A stretch of DNA of 64,000 bases from Geothrix terrae (lineage in GTDB: Bacteria; Acidobacteriota; Holophagae; Holophagales; Holophagaceae), in contig NZ_JAKZLA010000001.1 in assembly GCF_022808775.1 (NCBI RefSeq), forward strand, positions 186,001 through 250,000, in the 5' to 3' direction. Every line of letters starts with the position of its first letter. The first letter of the stretch is position 1. Shown here one piece after another: positions 26,739 through 35,804 of this stretch. The notes under the pieces are model-generated. The model saw only the letters and a list, made by a program, of their open reading frames with translations, was not told the DNA's origin and made no database searches. A program made the translations under genes and the position numbers.

Positions 26739-29700
26739 ATGAGCCGGTTCCGGTCCCTGCCACCCCTGGCCCTTCTTCTGGCGGTCATGCCGGTGCTGGC
26801 GGCCCCGCCGGCCAAGGCGCCCGCGCAGGCCCGGAAGGAATCGCCCCTGGTGGACATGCCCCTTCGGAACCTGGGGCCGGCGGTCACATCGGGACGGGTA
26901 TCGGACATCGCCGTCGATCCCCGCAGGTCGGACACCTGGTACGTGGGCGTGGCCTCCGGCGGGGTCTGGAAGACCGTGAACGCCGGCGCCACCTGGACGC
27001 CCCTGTTCGACAAAGAAGGTTCTTTCTCCATCGGATGCGTGACGGTGGATCCCCACGACCCGAACACGGTGTGGGTGGGCACCGGCGAGAACAATTCCCA
27101 GCGCTCGGTGGCCTACGGCGACGGTGTGTACCGCAGCCTCGACGGCGGGAAGCATTGGGAGAACATGGGGCTCAAGACCAGCGAGCACATCGCGAAGATC
27201 CTCGTGGATCCGCGCGACAGCCACGTGGTCTTCGTGGCTGCGCAGGGGCCCCTCTGGAACGACGGTGGAGAGCGCGGGCTCTACAAGACCACCGACGGCG
27301 GAAAGACCTGGAAGGCCGTGCTGACGGTCGACGCGCACACGGGCGTTACCGACGTGGTGATGGATCCCAGCCGTCCCGATGTCCTCTACGCGGCTACGTA
27401 CCAGCGGCGGCGCCACGTCTGGGGCATGATCGACGGCGGCCCGGGCAGCGGCATCCACAAGAGCCTGGATGGCGGCCAGACCTGGGTCAGGCTCAAGGAT
27501 GGCCTGCCCAAGGAGGACATGGGCCGCATCGGCCTGGCGGTTCCCGAAGGCGAGCCGGATACGGTCTACGCCACCATCGAGGCTGCCAACAAGGCCGGCG
27601 GTTTCTTCCGGAGCACGGATGGAGGCCGCACCTGGGAGCGCCGCAACGAGCAGGTCTCCGGCAGCGCGCAGTACTACCAGGAACTCTTCTGCGATCCGAA
27701 GGATCCGCGGCGCGTGTATTCCATGGACACCTGGATGCAGGTGACCGAGGACGGTGGCAAGACCTGGCGCCGCGTGGGGGAGAAGCACAAGCACGTGGAC
27801 AACCACGCGCTGTGGATCGATCCCGCGAACAGTGAACACCTGCTCGCCGGTTGTGACGGAGGCCTGTACGAGAGCCGGGACCGGGGCGCCACCTGGGTCT
27901 TCACCGCCAACCTGCCGGTCATCCAGTACTACCGGGTGGCCGTCGACAACGCGAGGCCCTTCTACACCATCTATGGCGGCACCCAGGACAATTTCTCCAT
28001 GGGCGGCCCCAGCCGCACGCGGAACCTGCACGGCTCCACCAATCAGGACTGGTTCGTGACCCAGGGCGGGGACGGCTTCTACAGCCAGGTGGATCCGGAC
28101 GATCCGAACACGGTGTATTCCGAAAGCCAATACGGCGGCCTGGCCCGCTTCGACCGCCGCACGGGCGAGCGGGTGGAGATCCAGCCCCAGCCCGCGCCCG
28201 GCGAGGAGCCTTTCCGCTGGAACTGGGATGCGCCGCTGCTGATCAGCCCCCACAGCGGGAAGCGCCTCTACTTTGCCGCCCAGAAGCTCTTCCGCAGCGA
28301 CGACCGGGGCGACAGTTGGACCGCGGTGAGTCCCGACCTGACGCGGAAGATCGACCGCAGCCGCCTCAAGATCATGGACAAGGTCTGGGGCGTGGACGCT
28401 GTGGCCCGCAACACCTCCACCAGCTTCTTCGGCAACATCGTGGCCCTGGCGGAGAGTCCCCGAGCCGAGGGGGTGCTCTACGTAGGTACGGACGATGGCT
28501 TGCTCCAGGTCAGCGAAGACGGCGGCAAGGCTTGGCACAAGACGGACCGCTTCCCCGGTGTGCCCGACCTGACCTACGTGTCCTGCCTGTCGGCGAGTCC
28601 CCACCAGGCCGGCACGGTGTACGCCGCCTTCGACAACCACAAGGCGGGTGACTTCCGGCCCTACCTGCTGCGTTCCCGGGACCGCGGGCGCACCTGGGAA
28701 TCCATCGCCACCGGGCTGCCTGAGCGCGGCAGCGTCTACACCGTGCGCGAGGACCCGGCCCGGGAGGGCCTGCTCTACTGCGGCACGGAGTTCGGCCTCT
28801 TCTTCAGCCTCGATGCCGGCAAATCCTGGTCGAAGTTCTCCAACCTGCCGAGCATCGCCGTGAAGGACCTGGCCATCCAGGAGCGGGAGGGCGATCTGGT
28901 GGTGGCCACGTTCGGACGCGGCTTCTTCATCCTCGATGACCTGACCGCCCTGCGCGAGGCCAAGCCGGAGGACTTCACGACCGAAGCGCACCTCTATGGC
29001 CTGAGACCCGCCCAGGCCTACATCCCCGCCGTCCCGTTCGGCGGCCCCGGGAAATCCTTCCAGGGCGACTCGCTTTTCCTCTCACCCAATCCGCCCTTCG
29101 GGGCTGTATTCACCTACCACGTGAAGGATGAGCCGAAGACGCTGAAGAGCCAGCGCCACGAGAAGGAGAAGGAAACAGCCAAGGCCGGCCAGGATCCTGC
29201 CATTCCCGCCTGGGACGCGCTCCGTGCAGAGGACCGGGAGATTCCACCCGCGGTGGTCCTGACCATCGCCGCGGGTGACGGGCAGATCGTCCGGCGCCTC
29301 GCCGCGAAACCCGAGAAAGGCCTTCATCGCATGGCGTGGGATCTCCGCCTCCAGGATCCGTCTCCCGTCCGCCTGAAGACCTCGGGCGACCGGGATCCAT
29401 GGGATTACGGTGATCACGGCGCCCTGGCGGCGCCGGGGCGCTACCAGGCCACCCTCTCCTTCCAGGTGGATGGCGTGCTGAAGCCGGTGGCGGGTCCCGT
29501 CCCGTTCGAGGTGAAGCCCCTCGACGCCGACCGCCTCACGGCCGCCCAGTGGACTGAATACAGTGCCTTCTGCGCCCGTATGGGCGAGGCCCAGCGTCGG
29601 GCCATGGGCGCTTCCGAGCGGCTGAGCGAGGTTCAGACCCGTCTCGATTTCGTCCGGAAGGCGCTGCTGGAGACGCCTGCCGCCGATGCGGCGAAGCTGG

Positions 29701-30008
29701 AGCAGGCGCGTAAGCTCCATGGGGAGCTGAAGGAGCTGCGCACCCTCCTCAGCGGGGACGCCACCGTGGCCAGGTACCAGGAGCCCACGGCTCCGGGCGT
29801 CTTGGGTCGCATCCGCGAGGTGACCGGCAGCGTGTGGGCCACCACGCAGCTTCCCACCGGCACCCAGCGCCAGAACCTGGCCTGGGCCGAGGACGGCCTG
29901 AAGGCCTTCCAGGGACGGTTCGAGACGGCCTTGGGTGCCCTCAAGGCCCTGGAGGACGCCCTGGATGCCGCCAAGGCCCCGTACACCCCTGGCCGAGCCC
30001 TCCCCTGA
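26739..30008 (+). CDS. Secreted VPS10/sortilin-like beta-propeller protein
   Basis: A 1089-residue exported protein with a signal peptide (MSRFRSLPPLALLLAVMPVLA). Residues about 35-780 contain many Asp-box-like repeats (SLDGGKHW, TTDGGKTW, SLDGGQTW, STDGGRTW, SRDRGATW, SEDGGKAW), the hallmark of VPS10/sialidase-type propellers. The segment MPLRNLGPAVTSGRVSDIAVDP is the usual start of the bacterial family. The C-terminal about 250 residues hold a beta domain (HRMAWDLRL, APGRYQATL) and a helical tail. Ligands or enzyme activity are unknown; annotation as a glycosyl hydrolase is by fold only. AGGAGG precedes the ATG. It interrupts the lpt-rpoN gene order. Confidence 0.85.
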   Translation: MSRFRSLPPLALLLAVMPVLAAPPAKAPAQARKESPLVDMPLRNLGPAVTSGRVSDIAVDPRRSDTWYVGVASGGVWKTVNAGATWTPLFDKEGSFSIGCVTVDPHDPNTVWVGTGENNSQRSVAYGDGVYRSLDGGKHWENMGLKTSEHIAKILVDPRDSHVVFVAAQGPLWNDGGERGLYKTTDGGKTWKAVLTVDAHTGVTDVVMDPSRPDVLYAATYQRRRHVWGMIDGGPGSGIHKSLDGGQTWVRLKDGLPKEDMGRIGLAVPEGEPDTVYATIEAANKAGGFFRSTDGGRTWERRNEQVSGSAQYYQELFCDPKDPRRVYSMDTWMQVTEDGGKTWRRVGEKHKHVDNHALWIDPANSEHLLAGCDGGLYESRDRGATWVFTANLPVIQYYRVAVDNARPFYTIYGGTQDNFSMGGPSRTRNLHGSTNQDWFVTQGGDGFYSQVDPDDPNTVYSESQYGGLARFDRRTGERVEIQPQPAPGEEPFRWNWDAPLLISPHSGKRLYFAAQKLFRSDDRGDSWTAVSPDLTRKIDRSRLKIMDKVWGVDAVARNTSTSFFGNIVALAESPRAEGVLYVGTDDGLLQVSEDGGKAWHKTDRFPGVPDLTYVSCLSASPHQAGTVYAAFDNHKAGDFRPYLLRSRDRGRTWESIATGLPERGSVYTVREDPAREGLLYCGTEFGLFFSLDAGKSWSKFSNLPSIAVKDLAIQEREGDLVVATFGRGFFILDDLTALREAKPEDFTTEAHLYGLRPAQAYIPAVPFGGPGKSFQGDSLFLSPNPPFGAVFTYHVKDEPKTLKSQRHEKEKETAKAGQDPAIPAWDALRAEDREIPPAVVLTIAAGDGQIVRRLAAKPEKGLHRMAWDLRLQDPSPVRLKTSGDRDPWDYGDHGALAAPGRYQATLSFQVDGVLKPVAGPVPFEVKPLDADRLTAAQWTEYSAFCARMGEAQRRAMGASERLSEVQTRLDFVRKALLETPAADAAKLEQARKLHGELKELRTLLSGDATVARYQEPTAPGVLGRIREVTGSVWATTQLPTGTQRQNLAWAEDGLKAFQGRFETALGALKALEDALDAAKAPYTPGRALP

Positions 30009-30086
30009 AGCTTTCCCCTTCCGCGCGCCGGCCACGGCGCGCGGCCCTCGGCGCCATCAGGCGGGGCAGTATGTTCTGATAGAACC

Positions 30087-30824
30087 ATGACAGAGCCCAC
30101 CCCCTGCCTCGAGGCCGTGAACCTCCAGAAGCGATACGGTGACCGCACCGTGGTGCGGGACGTGAGCCTCTGCGTGGGCATGGGTGAAGTGGTGGGGCTG
30201 CTGGGGCCGAACGGCGCGGGCAAGACAACAACCTTCTACATGGTGGTCGGTGTGGAGGCGCCGGACCGCGGGGACATCCGCTGGCTGGGTCAGGACGTGA
30301 CGGCCCTGCCCATGCACCGGCGGGCCCGGCTGGGCATCGGCTACCTGGCTCAGGAATCAAGCGTATTCCGGGGCCTGACGGTGTGGGAAAATCTCATGGC
30401 GCTGGCGGAATTGCAGCCCATCCCGAAGGCGGAGCAGAAGGACCGCTGTGAACGGCTTCTGGCCGATTTTCACCTGGGCAAGGTGCGCGACACGCTGGGC
30501 ATGAGCCTCTCCGGCGGCGAACGGCGGCGTTGCGAGCTGGCACGCGCCCTCGTGACCGAACCTCGGATCATGCTTCTGGACGAGCCCTTCGCCGGCGTGG
30601 ATCCCAAGTCCGTGCTGGAGATCCAGGGCCTCATCGATGACCTCAAGGCGCGAGGCATTGGCGTTCTCATCACGGATCACAATGTCCGCGAGACCTTGCA
30701 GATCGCCGACAGGGCCTATATCTTGGCGGACGGGATGATCATGAAACACGGCCTGCCCAGCGAGATCGCAGAGGATCCGGACATCCGCCGGGTCTACCTG
30801 GGCGACCGATTCAGGTTGGACTGA
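30087..30824 (+). CDS. lptB: LPS export ABC transporter ATP-binding protein LptB
   Basis: A 245-residue ABC ATPase that powers LPS extraction with LptF/LptG. It has Walker [10 protein letters not shown], a Q-loop near [14 protein letters not shown] (the LptB-typical sequence), signature LSGGERRR, Walker [14 protein letters not shown] and the switch [10 protein letters not shown]. The C-terminal [11 protein letters not shown] is also characteristic of LptB. Its TGA overlaps the ATG of rpoN (TGATG), the arrangement seen in many Gram-negative lptB-rpoN operons. The TM subunits are not in this window. Confidence 0.96.
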   Translation: MTEPTPCLEAVNLQKRYGDRTVVRDVSLCVGMGEVVGLLGPNGAGKTTTFYMVVGVEAPDRGDIRWLGQDVTALPMHRRARLGIGYLAQESSVFRGLTVWENLMALAELQPIPKAEQKDRCERLLADFHLGKVRDTLGMSLSGGERRRCELARALVTEPRIMLLDEPFAGVDPKSVLEIQGLIDDLKARGIGVLITDHNVRETLQIADRAYILADGMIMKHGLPSEIAEDPDIRRVYLGDRFRLD

Positions 30825-32392
30825 TGGCGGCGGGCCCCTACCTCTCCCAGCGGCTGGCCCAGAGCCAGACCCTTGCGCTGACACCTGCCATGCAGCTGAA
30901 GCTCAAGCTGTGGCAGATGAACCTGCAGGAGCTGTCGCAGACCATCGAACGCGAGCTCGAGGACAACCCTCTGCTGGAGCTGGCTGACGACAGCGATGAA
31001 GTGCCGACCCTCGAGGCCATCGAGGAAGGGCGCGATTCAGATGTGACGGAAGCCACGTCCGACCAGGCCGCCGAGGGCGTGGAACTGCCCGAAGGGGTGG
31101 ACACCATGGATCTGGGACCGATCCTGGATGCGGCGGGTGAGATGAATCCCGAGAGCGACCTGGAGAAGTTCACGGAAGAGGGGGTGGCCCAAGTCCAGGA
31201 GACCGAGCTGGGCGCCGAGAACAGCTGGGACCAGGATCTCCCCCGCACCAGCAACCTGCCGGAGGAGGATCGCCTCTCCTGGGAGGACCGCCTCAGCGCC
31301 AACGAATCGCTCCAGGACCACCTGGTGGGCCAGCTCTACGAGACCCTGGAGAACGATGATCCCCGGGCGGCCCTGGTGGAGCGGCTGATCGACCGGCTCG
31401 ACGCGAAGGGCTTCCTGCGGATCGATCCCGACCAGCCCTCCGTGGAGGCCACACCGGCGTCCCTGGCGGCGGATCTGGGCGTCACGGAGGAGGCGCTGCG
31501 CGCCGCCCTGGATGTCCTCCAGGAGTTCGATCCCTCCGGTGTGGGGTGTTTCACGGTGCAGGAGAGCCTGCTGCTCCAGCTCCGTCACGCCGGTGCCGAG
31601 CCTGACGACCTGGCGGTGCGCATCATCCACGATCACTCCGCCCTGCTGGCTCAGCGGGACAGCGCCAAGCTGCGCCGCGCCCTGGGTTGCACGGATGCGG
31701 AGTTGTGCGTGGCCATGGACCAGCTCAAGCACCTCAACCCCTCGCCGGGACGGGCCTTCGACCCCGAAGGCGAGCGGGTGGTGAAGCCCGACGTGGTGGT
31801 GCTCAAGGGCGAGGACGGGAACTGGAAGATCTATCTCAATGATGAGGGCCTGCCCCGCCTGCGCGTGAACGGCGACTACCAGCGGTTCCTTGCCTCCAGC
31901 GAGGCCAAGTCCGACAAGGATTTCATCCGTGAGCGCTTCCGCAGCGCGCGGGACTTCATCCGGGGCGTGGAGGATCGCAACCGCACCGTGCTGCGGGTCT
32001 CCGCGCAGATCGTGGAACTCCAGAAGGAGTTCCTCGAGCACGGCATCGAGAGCCTGCGCCCCATGGTGCTGCGCGACGTGGCCGAGGCCACGGGCTTCCA
32101 CGAAAGCACCATCAGCCGGGTGGTGAAGGCGAAGACCATCCACACGCCGCAGGGCCTCTATGACCTGAACTACTTCTTCTCGGCGCGCCCCAAGGATTCG
32201 GACATCTCCGCCACCGTGGTCAAGCATCGCATCAAGGCGTTCGTGCAGGCCGAGGACCCTGCCAAGCCGCTGTCCGACGAGGCCATCGCCGGCCTGCTCG
32301 AGCGGGACGGCATCAAGGTGGCCCGCCGCACGGTGAACAAGTACCGCGAGGAACTCAAAATTCCTCCGGCCTCCCAGCGTCGACGCCGGTAG
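30824..32392 (+). CDS. rpoN: RNA polymerase sigma-54 factor
   Basis: A 522-residue RpoN. Region I is present at the N-terminus (LSQRLAQSQTLALTPAMQLKLKLWQMNLQEL, with the usual Gln/Leu pattern and core-activator contact), followed by an acidic region II (about residues 50-140). The core- and DNA-binding domains come next, with an HTH near FHESTISRVV and TPQGLYDLNYFFS. The RpoN box is ARRTVNKYREEL at the C-terminus. It directs enhancer-dependent transcription at -24/-12 promoters. It is translationally coupled to lptB. Confidence 0.97.
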   Translation: MAAGPYLSQRLAQSQTLALTPAMQLKLKLWQMNLQELSQTIERELEDNPLLELADDSDEVPTLEAIEEGRDSDVTEATSDQAAEGVELPEGVDTMDLGPILDAAGEMNPESDLEKFTEEGVAQVQETELGAENSWDQDLPRTSNLPEEDRLSWEDRLSANESLQDHLVGQLYETLENDDPRAALVERLIDRLDAKGFLRIDPDQPSVEATPASLAADLGVTEEALRAALDVLQEFDPSGVGCFTVQESLLLQLRHAGAEPDDLAVRIIHDHSALLAQRDSAKLRRALGCTDAELCVAMDQLKHLNPSPGRAFDPEGERVVKPDVVVLKGEDGNWKIYLNDEGLPRLRVNGDYQRFLASSEAKSDKDFIRERFRSARDFIRGVEDRNRTVLRVSAQIVELQKEFLEHGIESLRPMVLRDVAEATGFHESTISRVVKAKTIHTPQGLYDLNYFFSARPKDSDISATVVKHRIKAFVQAEDPAKPLSDEAIAGLLERDGIKVARRTVNKYREELKIPPASQRRRR

Positions 32393-32461
32393 CGGGCCGA
32401 GGCCCCCTCCTGCGCCGGTTCCACGATTCCCGGGCCACCCGGCCCCTTTCAGGAGTGTCCC

Positions 32462-32785
32462 ATGAAGGTCCACTACACCGGCCGTCACGTGGAGCTCACC
32501 GAGCCCCTGAAGCAGTTCACCAAAGAGCGGCTGGACAAGATGGCCACCTATCTGGACGACATCATCGACGTCCATGTGATCCTGGGTGTGGAGAAGCACC
32601 GTCATGAGGCGGAGATCACGCTGAAGACCCGCGCCAACGCCTTCGTGGCCTCGGCCACGACCGCGGACATGTATGCCAGCATCACCCAGGCCATCGAGAA
32701 GCTGGACGTGCAGGCGCACAAGCACCAGGGCAAGCGCAACGACCGGCCCCACGAAAGCGCCAAGGCGGGCGCCGTCGAAGAGTAG
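32462..32785 (+). CDS. hpf: Ribosome hibernation-promoting factor (short form)
   Basis: A 107-residue HPF/RaiA family protein. VHYTGRHVELTEPLKQFTKERLDKM, the DVHVILGVEKHRHEAEITL strand and DMYASITQAIEKLDVQAHKHQGK are the conserved features. It binds 30S subunits in stationary phase; short forms promote 100S dimers together with RMF, or act like YfiA. It follows rpoN after a 69-base gap, as in many bacteria. AGGAG precedes the ATG. A 13-bp hairpin follows the gene. Confidence 0.95.
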   Translation: MKVHYTGRHVELTEPLKQFTKERLDKMATYLDDIIDVHVILGVEKHRHEAEITLKTRANAFVASATTADMYASITQAIEKLDVQAHKHQGKRNDRPHESAKAGAVEE

Positions 32786-32804
32786 CCATTCCCGTGTTTC
32801 CGAA

Positions 32805-32834
32805 TCAAAGGCGGTCCTTCGGGACCGCCTTTGA
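32805..32834 (+). terminator. UUCG-loop hairpin, terminator-like, after hpf
   Basis: A perfect 13-bp stem (32805-32817 with 32822-32834) closes on the very stable TTCG tetraloop; the stem core is AAAGGCGGTCC/GGACCGCCTTT. The T-run lies within the stem end only, so termination may be partial. It separates hpf from the zinc-ribbon mini-gene and mqnC. Confidence 0.65.
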
Positions 32835-32859
32835 TATCCTGGAGGTTCCGGAGTCCGCC

Positions 32860-33024
32860 ATGCCCGATCCCACCCATCTCTACGCCCCGAAGACCACCAC
32901 CGAACCCACCCAGATCTGCGAGAAGTGCCGCAATCCCTACACACTGGAGCACTTCCAGCACGGCATCCCCGGCCAGGAGTGCGTCTGCCGCCGGTGCCTC
33001 CAGGTCATGGGGTACCAGGTCTAG
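32860..33024 (+). CDS. Small zinc-ribbon-like protein
   Basis: A 54-residue protein of unknown function beginning MPDPTHLYAPK. Two Cys pairs, CEKC (about residue 19) and CRRC (about residue 43, preceded by ECV), spaced about 20 residues apart, form a probable zinc ribbon. A GGAGG sequence lies 12 bases before the ATG. It sits two bases before mqnC, so co-translation is likely. It may bind metal in a regulatory or RNA/protein-binding role, but there is no evidence for a particular one. Confidence 0.65.
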   Translation: MPDPTHLYAPKTTTEPTQICEKCRNPYTLEHFQHGIPGQECVCRRCLQVMGYQV

Positions 33025-33026
33025 GC

Positions 33027-34127
33027 ATGCTGAAGGCCCTCGATACCCCCGAGGCGATCCTGGAGGGCGTCCTCCAGGGCCGCCGCGTGTCCGCCGCGGA
33101 AGCCCTGCTGCTCATGGAGCGGGCGGAGCTGCCGGACCTGGCGGTGGCCGCCACCGCCGCCCGGGATCGCCACAACGATCCCCGTCGCGTGAGTTACGTC
33201 ATCGACCGCAACGTGAACTACACGGACGTCTGCAATGTCTACTGCACGTTCTGCGCCTTCTACCACAAGCCCGGGGACACCCGCGGCTACGTGCTCACGA
33301 AGGAACAGCTCAAGCAGAAGGCTGAGGAGACCCAGGCCATCGGCGGCACGGGCTTCCTGCTGCAGGGCGGCGTGAATCCCGACCTGCCCTGGGACTACTA
33401 CCTGGACCTGGTGCACTACCTTCACCACGATCTGGGCATCTGGGTCCACGGCTTCTCGCCTGTGGAGATCCAGATGATGGCGAAGCTGAGCGGCCAGACC
33501 CTCGGCAAGACCATCGCGGACCTGCGCGAGGCGGGGCTCGGCTCCATCCCCGGCGGTGGCGCGGAGATCCTGGTGGACCGCATCCGCAAGAAGATCGCGC
33601 CACTCAAGGGCGGCCGCGAGAAGTGGCTGGAAGTGATGGAGGCGGCCCACGAGGAGGGCGTCAAGACCACGGGCACCATGATGTTCGGCATCACGGAGAC
33701 CCTGGCCGAGCGCATCGAGCACCTGGAGGCCCTGCGCGACCAGCAGGATCGCGCCCTGGCCCGGAACAATGGCGGCGGCTACACCGCCTTCGCCGCCTGG
33801 CCCTTCCAGAGTGGCCACACACCATGGGAGGGCAAGGTGCCCAAGCCCACGGATGTGGAGTATCTCCGCACCATCGCCATCGCCCGCATCTTCCTCGACA
33901 ACTTCGCGCACATCCAGAGCAGCTGGGTCACCATGGGTCGCAAGACCGGCCAGGTGGCCCTGCACTACGGCTGCGACGACATGGGCAGCCTCATGCTCGA
34001 GGAGAACGTCGTCAGTGCCGCGGGCACCTGCTACAGCGTGAACAAGGACGAGATGACCCGCATGATCCGCGCCGCGGGCTATGAGCCGTGGCAGCGGGAC
34101 AACATCTACGGTGAAGTCCGGGGCTGA
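33027..34127 (+). CDS. mqnC: Cyclic dehypoxanthinyl futalosine synthase
   Basis: A 366-residue radical SAM enzyme. DRNVNYTDVC and the 4Fe-4S cluster motif CNVYCTFC (CX3CX2C) with AFYHKPG are typical of MqnC. GGTGFLLQGGVNPDLPWDYY, HGFSPVEI, GLGSIPGGGAEILVD, GTMMFGITETLAERIEHL and WVTMGRKTGQVALHYGCDDMGS follow. It closes the ring of dehypoxanthine futalosine in the futalosine route to menaquinone. That matches a menaquinone-linked anaerobic respiratory chain such as the one suggested by the cytochromes at 11-15 kb. MqnE-type paralogues are similar, but the N-terminus and length favour MqnC. Confidence 0.92.
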   Translation: MLKALDTPEAILEGVLQGRRVSAAEALLLMERAELPDLAVAATAARDRHNDPRRVSYVIDRNVNYTDVCNVYCTFCAFYHKPGDTRGYVLTKEQLKQKAEETQAIGGTGFLLQGGVNPDLPWDYYLDLVHYLHHDLGIWVHGFSPVEIQMMAKLSGQTLGKTIADLREAGLGSIPGGGAEILVDRIRKKIAPLKGGREKWLEVMEAAHEEGVKTTGTMMFGITETLAERIEHLEALRDQQDRALARNNGGGYTAFAAWPFQSGHTPWEGKVPKPTDVEYLRTIAIARIFLDNFAHIQSSWVTMGRKTGQVALHYGCDDMGSLMLEENVVSAAGTCYSVNKDEMTRMIRAAGYEPWQRDNIYGEVRG

Positions 34128-34186
34128 GTCCATCTCAAGGCCATCCCAGGGATCGGCCGGGTGTGGCTTCCGCCCCGGTCTGGCGA

Positions 34187-35131
34187 TCAGCTCCGGTGGG
34201 CGGGAGCCAGGTCCTCCAGCGCGTCCAGGCGTTCCACGTCCATCTCGGTCATGCCGTCCGGCCCGATGAAGGCCATGGGCTTGAACCGGGCCCCCCAGCG
34301 GACTTCGTCGGCGGTGTAGGACGTGCGGGCATAGATGGTCTGCGAGAAGGTGTCGTCGAAGGCCTTGATGAGCACGATGAACTCCGCCTTCGCGTGGCGG
34401 AGGTCCGCCTCCGTCAATCCGAACAGGGGGCTGGTCTCATCAATGGGGTGCACGACCGTCCAGCTGGAAGGGAACAGGTGGATCTTCGGACGCTCCAGGG
34501 GCAGCAGCATGAAGCGCCGGGTGGCCGAGGCCGGATCCTGGAGGGAGAGGCTCACGGTGGCCTCCACCTCGATGAGCTCGTTGCTGCGCATGTTCACGAG
34601 ACGGAACATGAAGCCGGTGAGGCCCTGGTAGGGGGCCATCACGGCCGGGTTGCTGAACCGCAGGCACGCCTGAGGCCGGGAGAACCGCCCGTAGAGGAGG
34701 CCCGTGGCCAGGGCGAAGCTCAGGAGGCCCAGGAGCGATTCCAGCGCGGCGGCCACGTTGGCGAGGAATCCGTGGGGGCTGATGTGGCCATAGCCCACCG
34801 TGGTCAGAGTCTGGGCGCTGAAGAAGAACGCATCCTGCAGCCGCTCCCGGAATCCCATGCCCCCTTGGCGGGTGAACTGCTCCATGCCGATGCCCAGGTA
34901 GATCAAGGCGAAGACGGCATTGGTGGCGAGGAAGGCCAGGAACAGCAGCCCCAGGAAACGCCCCCAGCCCATGGTGATGAGGTGGTGATAGAGGTCGTAG
35001 GGGCGGAAGCGCGGCAGGCCCATGCGGCGGACATTGAAGGAGCCATCCTTGTTGACTCCGCGTTCGCGGCCGGCTTGGAGACCCAGGCCCAGGTCGTCAT
35101 CGATGGGCGTTCTGCGAAGGTTGGGATTCAT
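34187..35131 (-). CDS. Inward-rectifier (KirBac-type) potassium channel
   Basis: A 314-residue K+ channel with an N-terminal slide-helix region (RFRPYDLYHHLITMGWGRF), TM1 (about residues 65-85), the selectivity filter TLTTVGYGHISP, and TM2 (LESLLGLLSFALATGLLYGRFSRP). A C-terminal cytoplasmic beta-sandwich of the Kir family follows (FMFRLVNMRSNELIEVEATVSL). These tetrameric inner-membrane channels pass K+. ATG 35131 gives the normal KirBac N-terminus; an in-frame ATG at 35266 is less likely. It is transcribed divergently from the GreA/GreB-family gene. Confidence 0.92.
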   Translation of the reverse strand: MNPNLRRTPIDDDLGLGLQAGRERGVNKDGSFNVRRMGLPRFRPYDLYHHLITMGWGRFLGLLFLAFLATNAVFALIYLGIGMEQFTRQGGMGFRERLQDAFFFSAQTLTTVGYGHISPHGFLANVAAALESLLGLLSFALATGLLYGRFSRPQACLRFSNPAVMAPYQGLTGFMFRLVNMRSNELIEVEATVSLSLQDPASATRRFMLLPLERPKIHLFPSSWTVVHPIDETSPLFGLTEADLRHAKAEFIVLIKAFDDTFSQTIYARTSYTADEVRWGARFKPMAFIGPDGMTEMDVERLDALEDLAPAHRS

Positions 35132-35285
35132 GGCGTCCTGAGGATGGGAAATCCCTGAGTGTAGCCGCCAGGGCCGGTTGTGGGAGTCCGGGCTTGATCT
35201 GGCCTGGTCGCAGGACTCACCATGGGCTGCGACCCCAGAGGACGCACCCCTGGATGTCCATCCCAATCAATTTCCGAGCGACACG

Positions 35286-35792
35286 GTGAATCGAGCCTTC
35301 ATCAAGGATCCGGATGACGCGGGGCGCCCCGAAGTCCTGCCCGACCGACCCCAGAGCCCCCATACGAACTATGTGACGCCCGCCGGGCTGCGGCAGCTGC
35401 AGGACGTGAAGGAGGACCTGGCGGCCCGCCAGAGCCGGCTGCTGGCGGAGGGCAAGCTCGCCAACCCCCAGGAGCTGGCCATCGTCCAGCGCGACCTGCG
35501 CTACTACCAGGAGCGCCTGAACCGTGCCGTCCTGGTGGCTTCCGACGGCAAGCCGAAGGACCGCGCGCATTTCGGGGCCGCCGTGGAAGTCTGCGACGAA
35601 GCCGGCGTGATCACGACGTACACCCTCGTCGGCGAGGACGAAGCCGATCCCTCCCGGGGCAAGGTCAGCTGGGTCTCGCCGCTGGGCGAGGCCCTGCTGA
35701 ACGCGGAATCCGGCGATGAGGTCGTGTGGCGGCGACCTGCCGGGACGATGCGCCTGGAGATCCTCAGCGTCCGCCCGGGCGCATCGGAGTGA
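35286..35792 (+). CDS. GreA/GreB-family transcription elongation factor
   Basis: A 168-residue protein. GTG 35286 gives the N-terminus NRAFIKDPDD followed by LPDRPQSPHTNYVTPAGLRQLQD, the usual start of GreB-like proteins. The first half is a coiled coil (ELAIVQRDLRYYQERL), and the second a FKBP-like GreA/B C-terminal domain (FGAAVEVCDEAGVITTYTLVG, SWVSPLGEALLNAESGDEVVW). It binds RNA polymerase and stimulates cleavage of backtracked transcripts, or is an anti-Gre paralogue (Rnk/Gfh type). Acidic coiled-coil tip residues are not obvious, so activity is uncertain. Confidence 0.85.
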   Translation: MNRAFIKDPDDAGRPEVLPDRPQSPHTNYVTPAGLRQLQDVKEDLAARQSRLLAEGKLANPQELAIVQRDLRYYQERLNRAVLVASDGKPKDRAHFGAAVEVCDEAGVITTYTLVGEDEADPSRGKVSWVSPLGEALLNAESGDEVVWRRPAGTMRLEILSVRPGASE

Positions 35793-35804
35793 TCAGCGCC
35801 AGAT

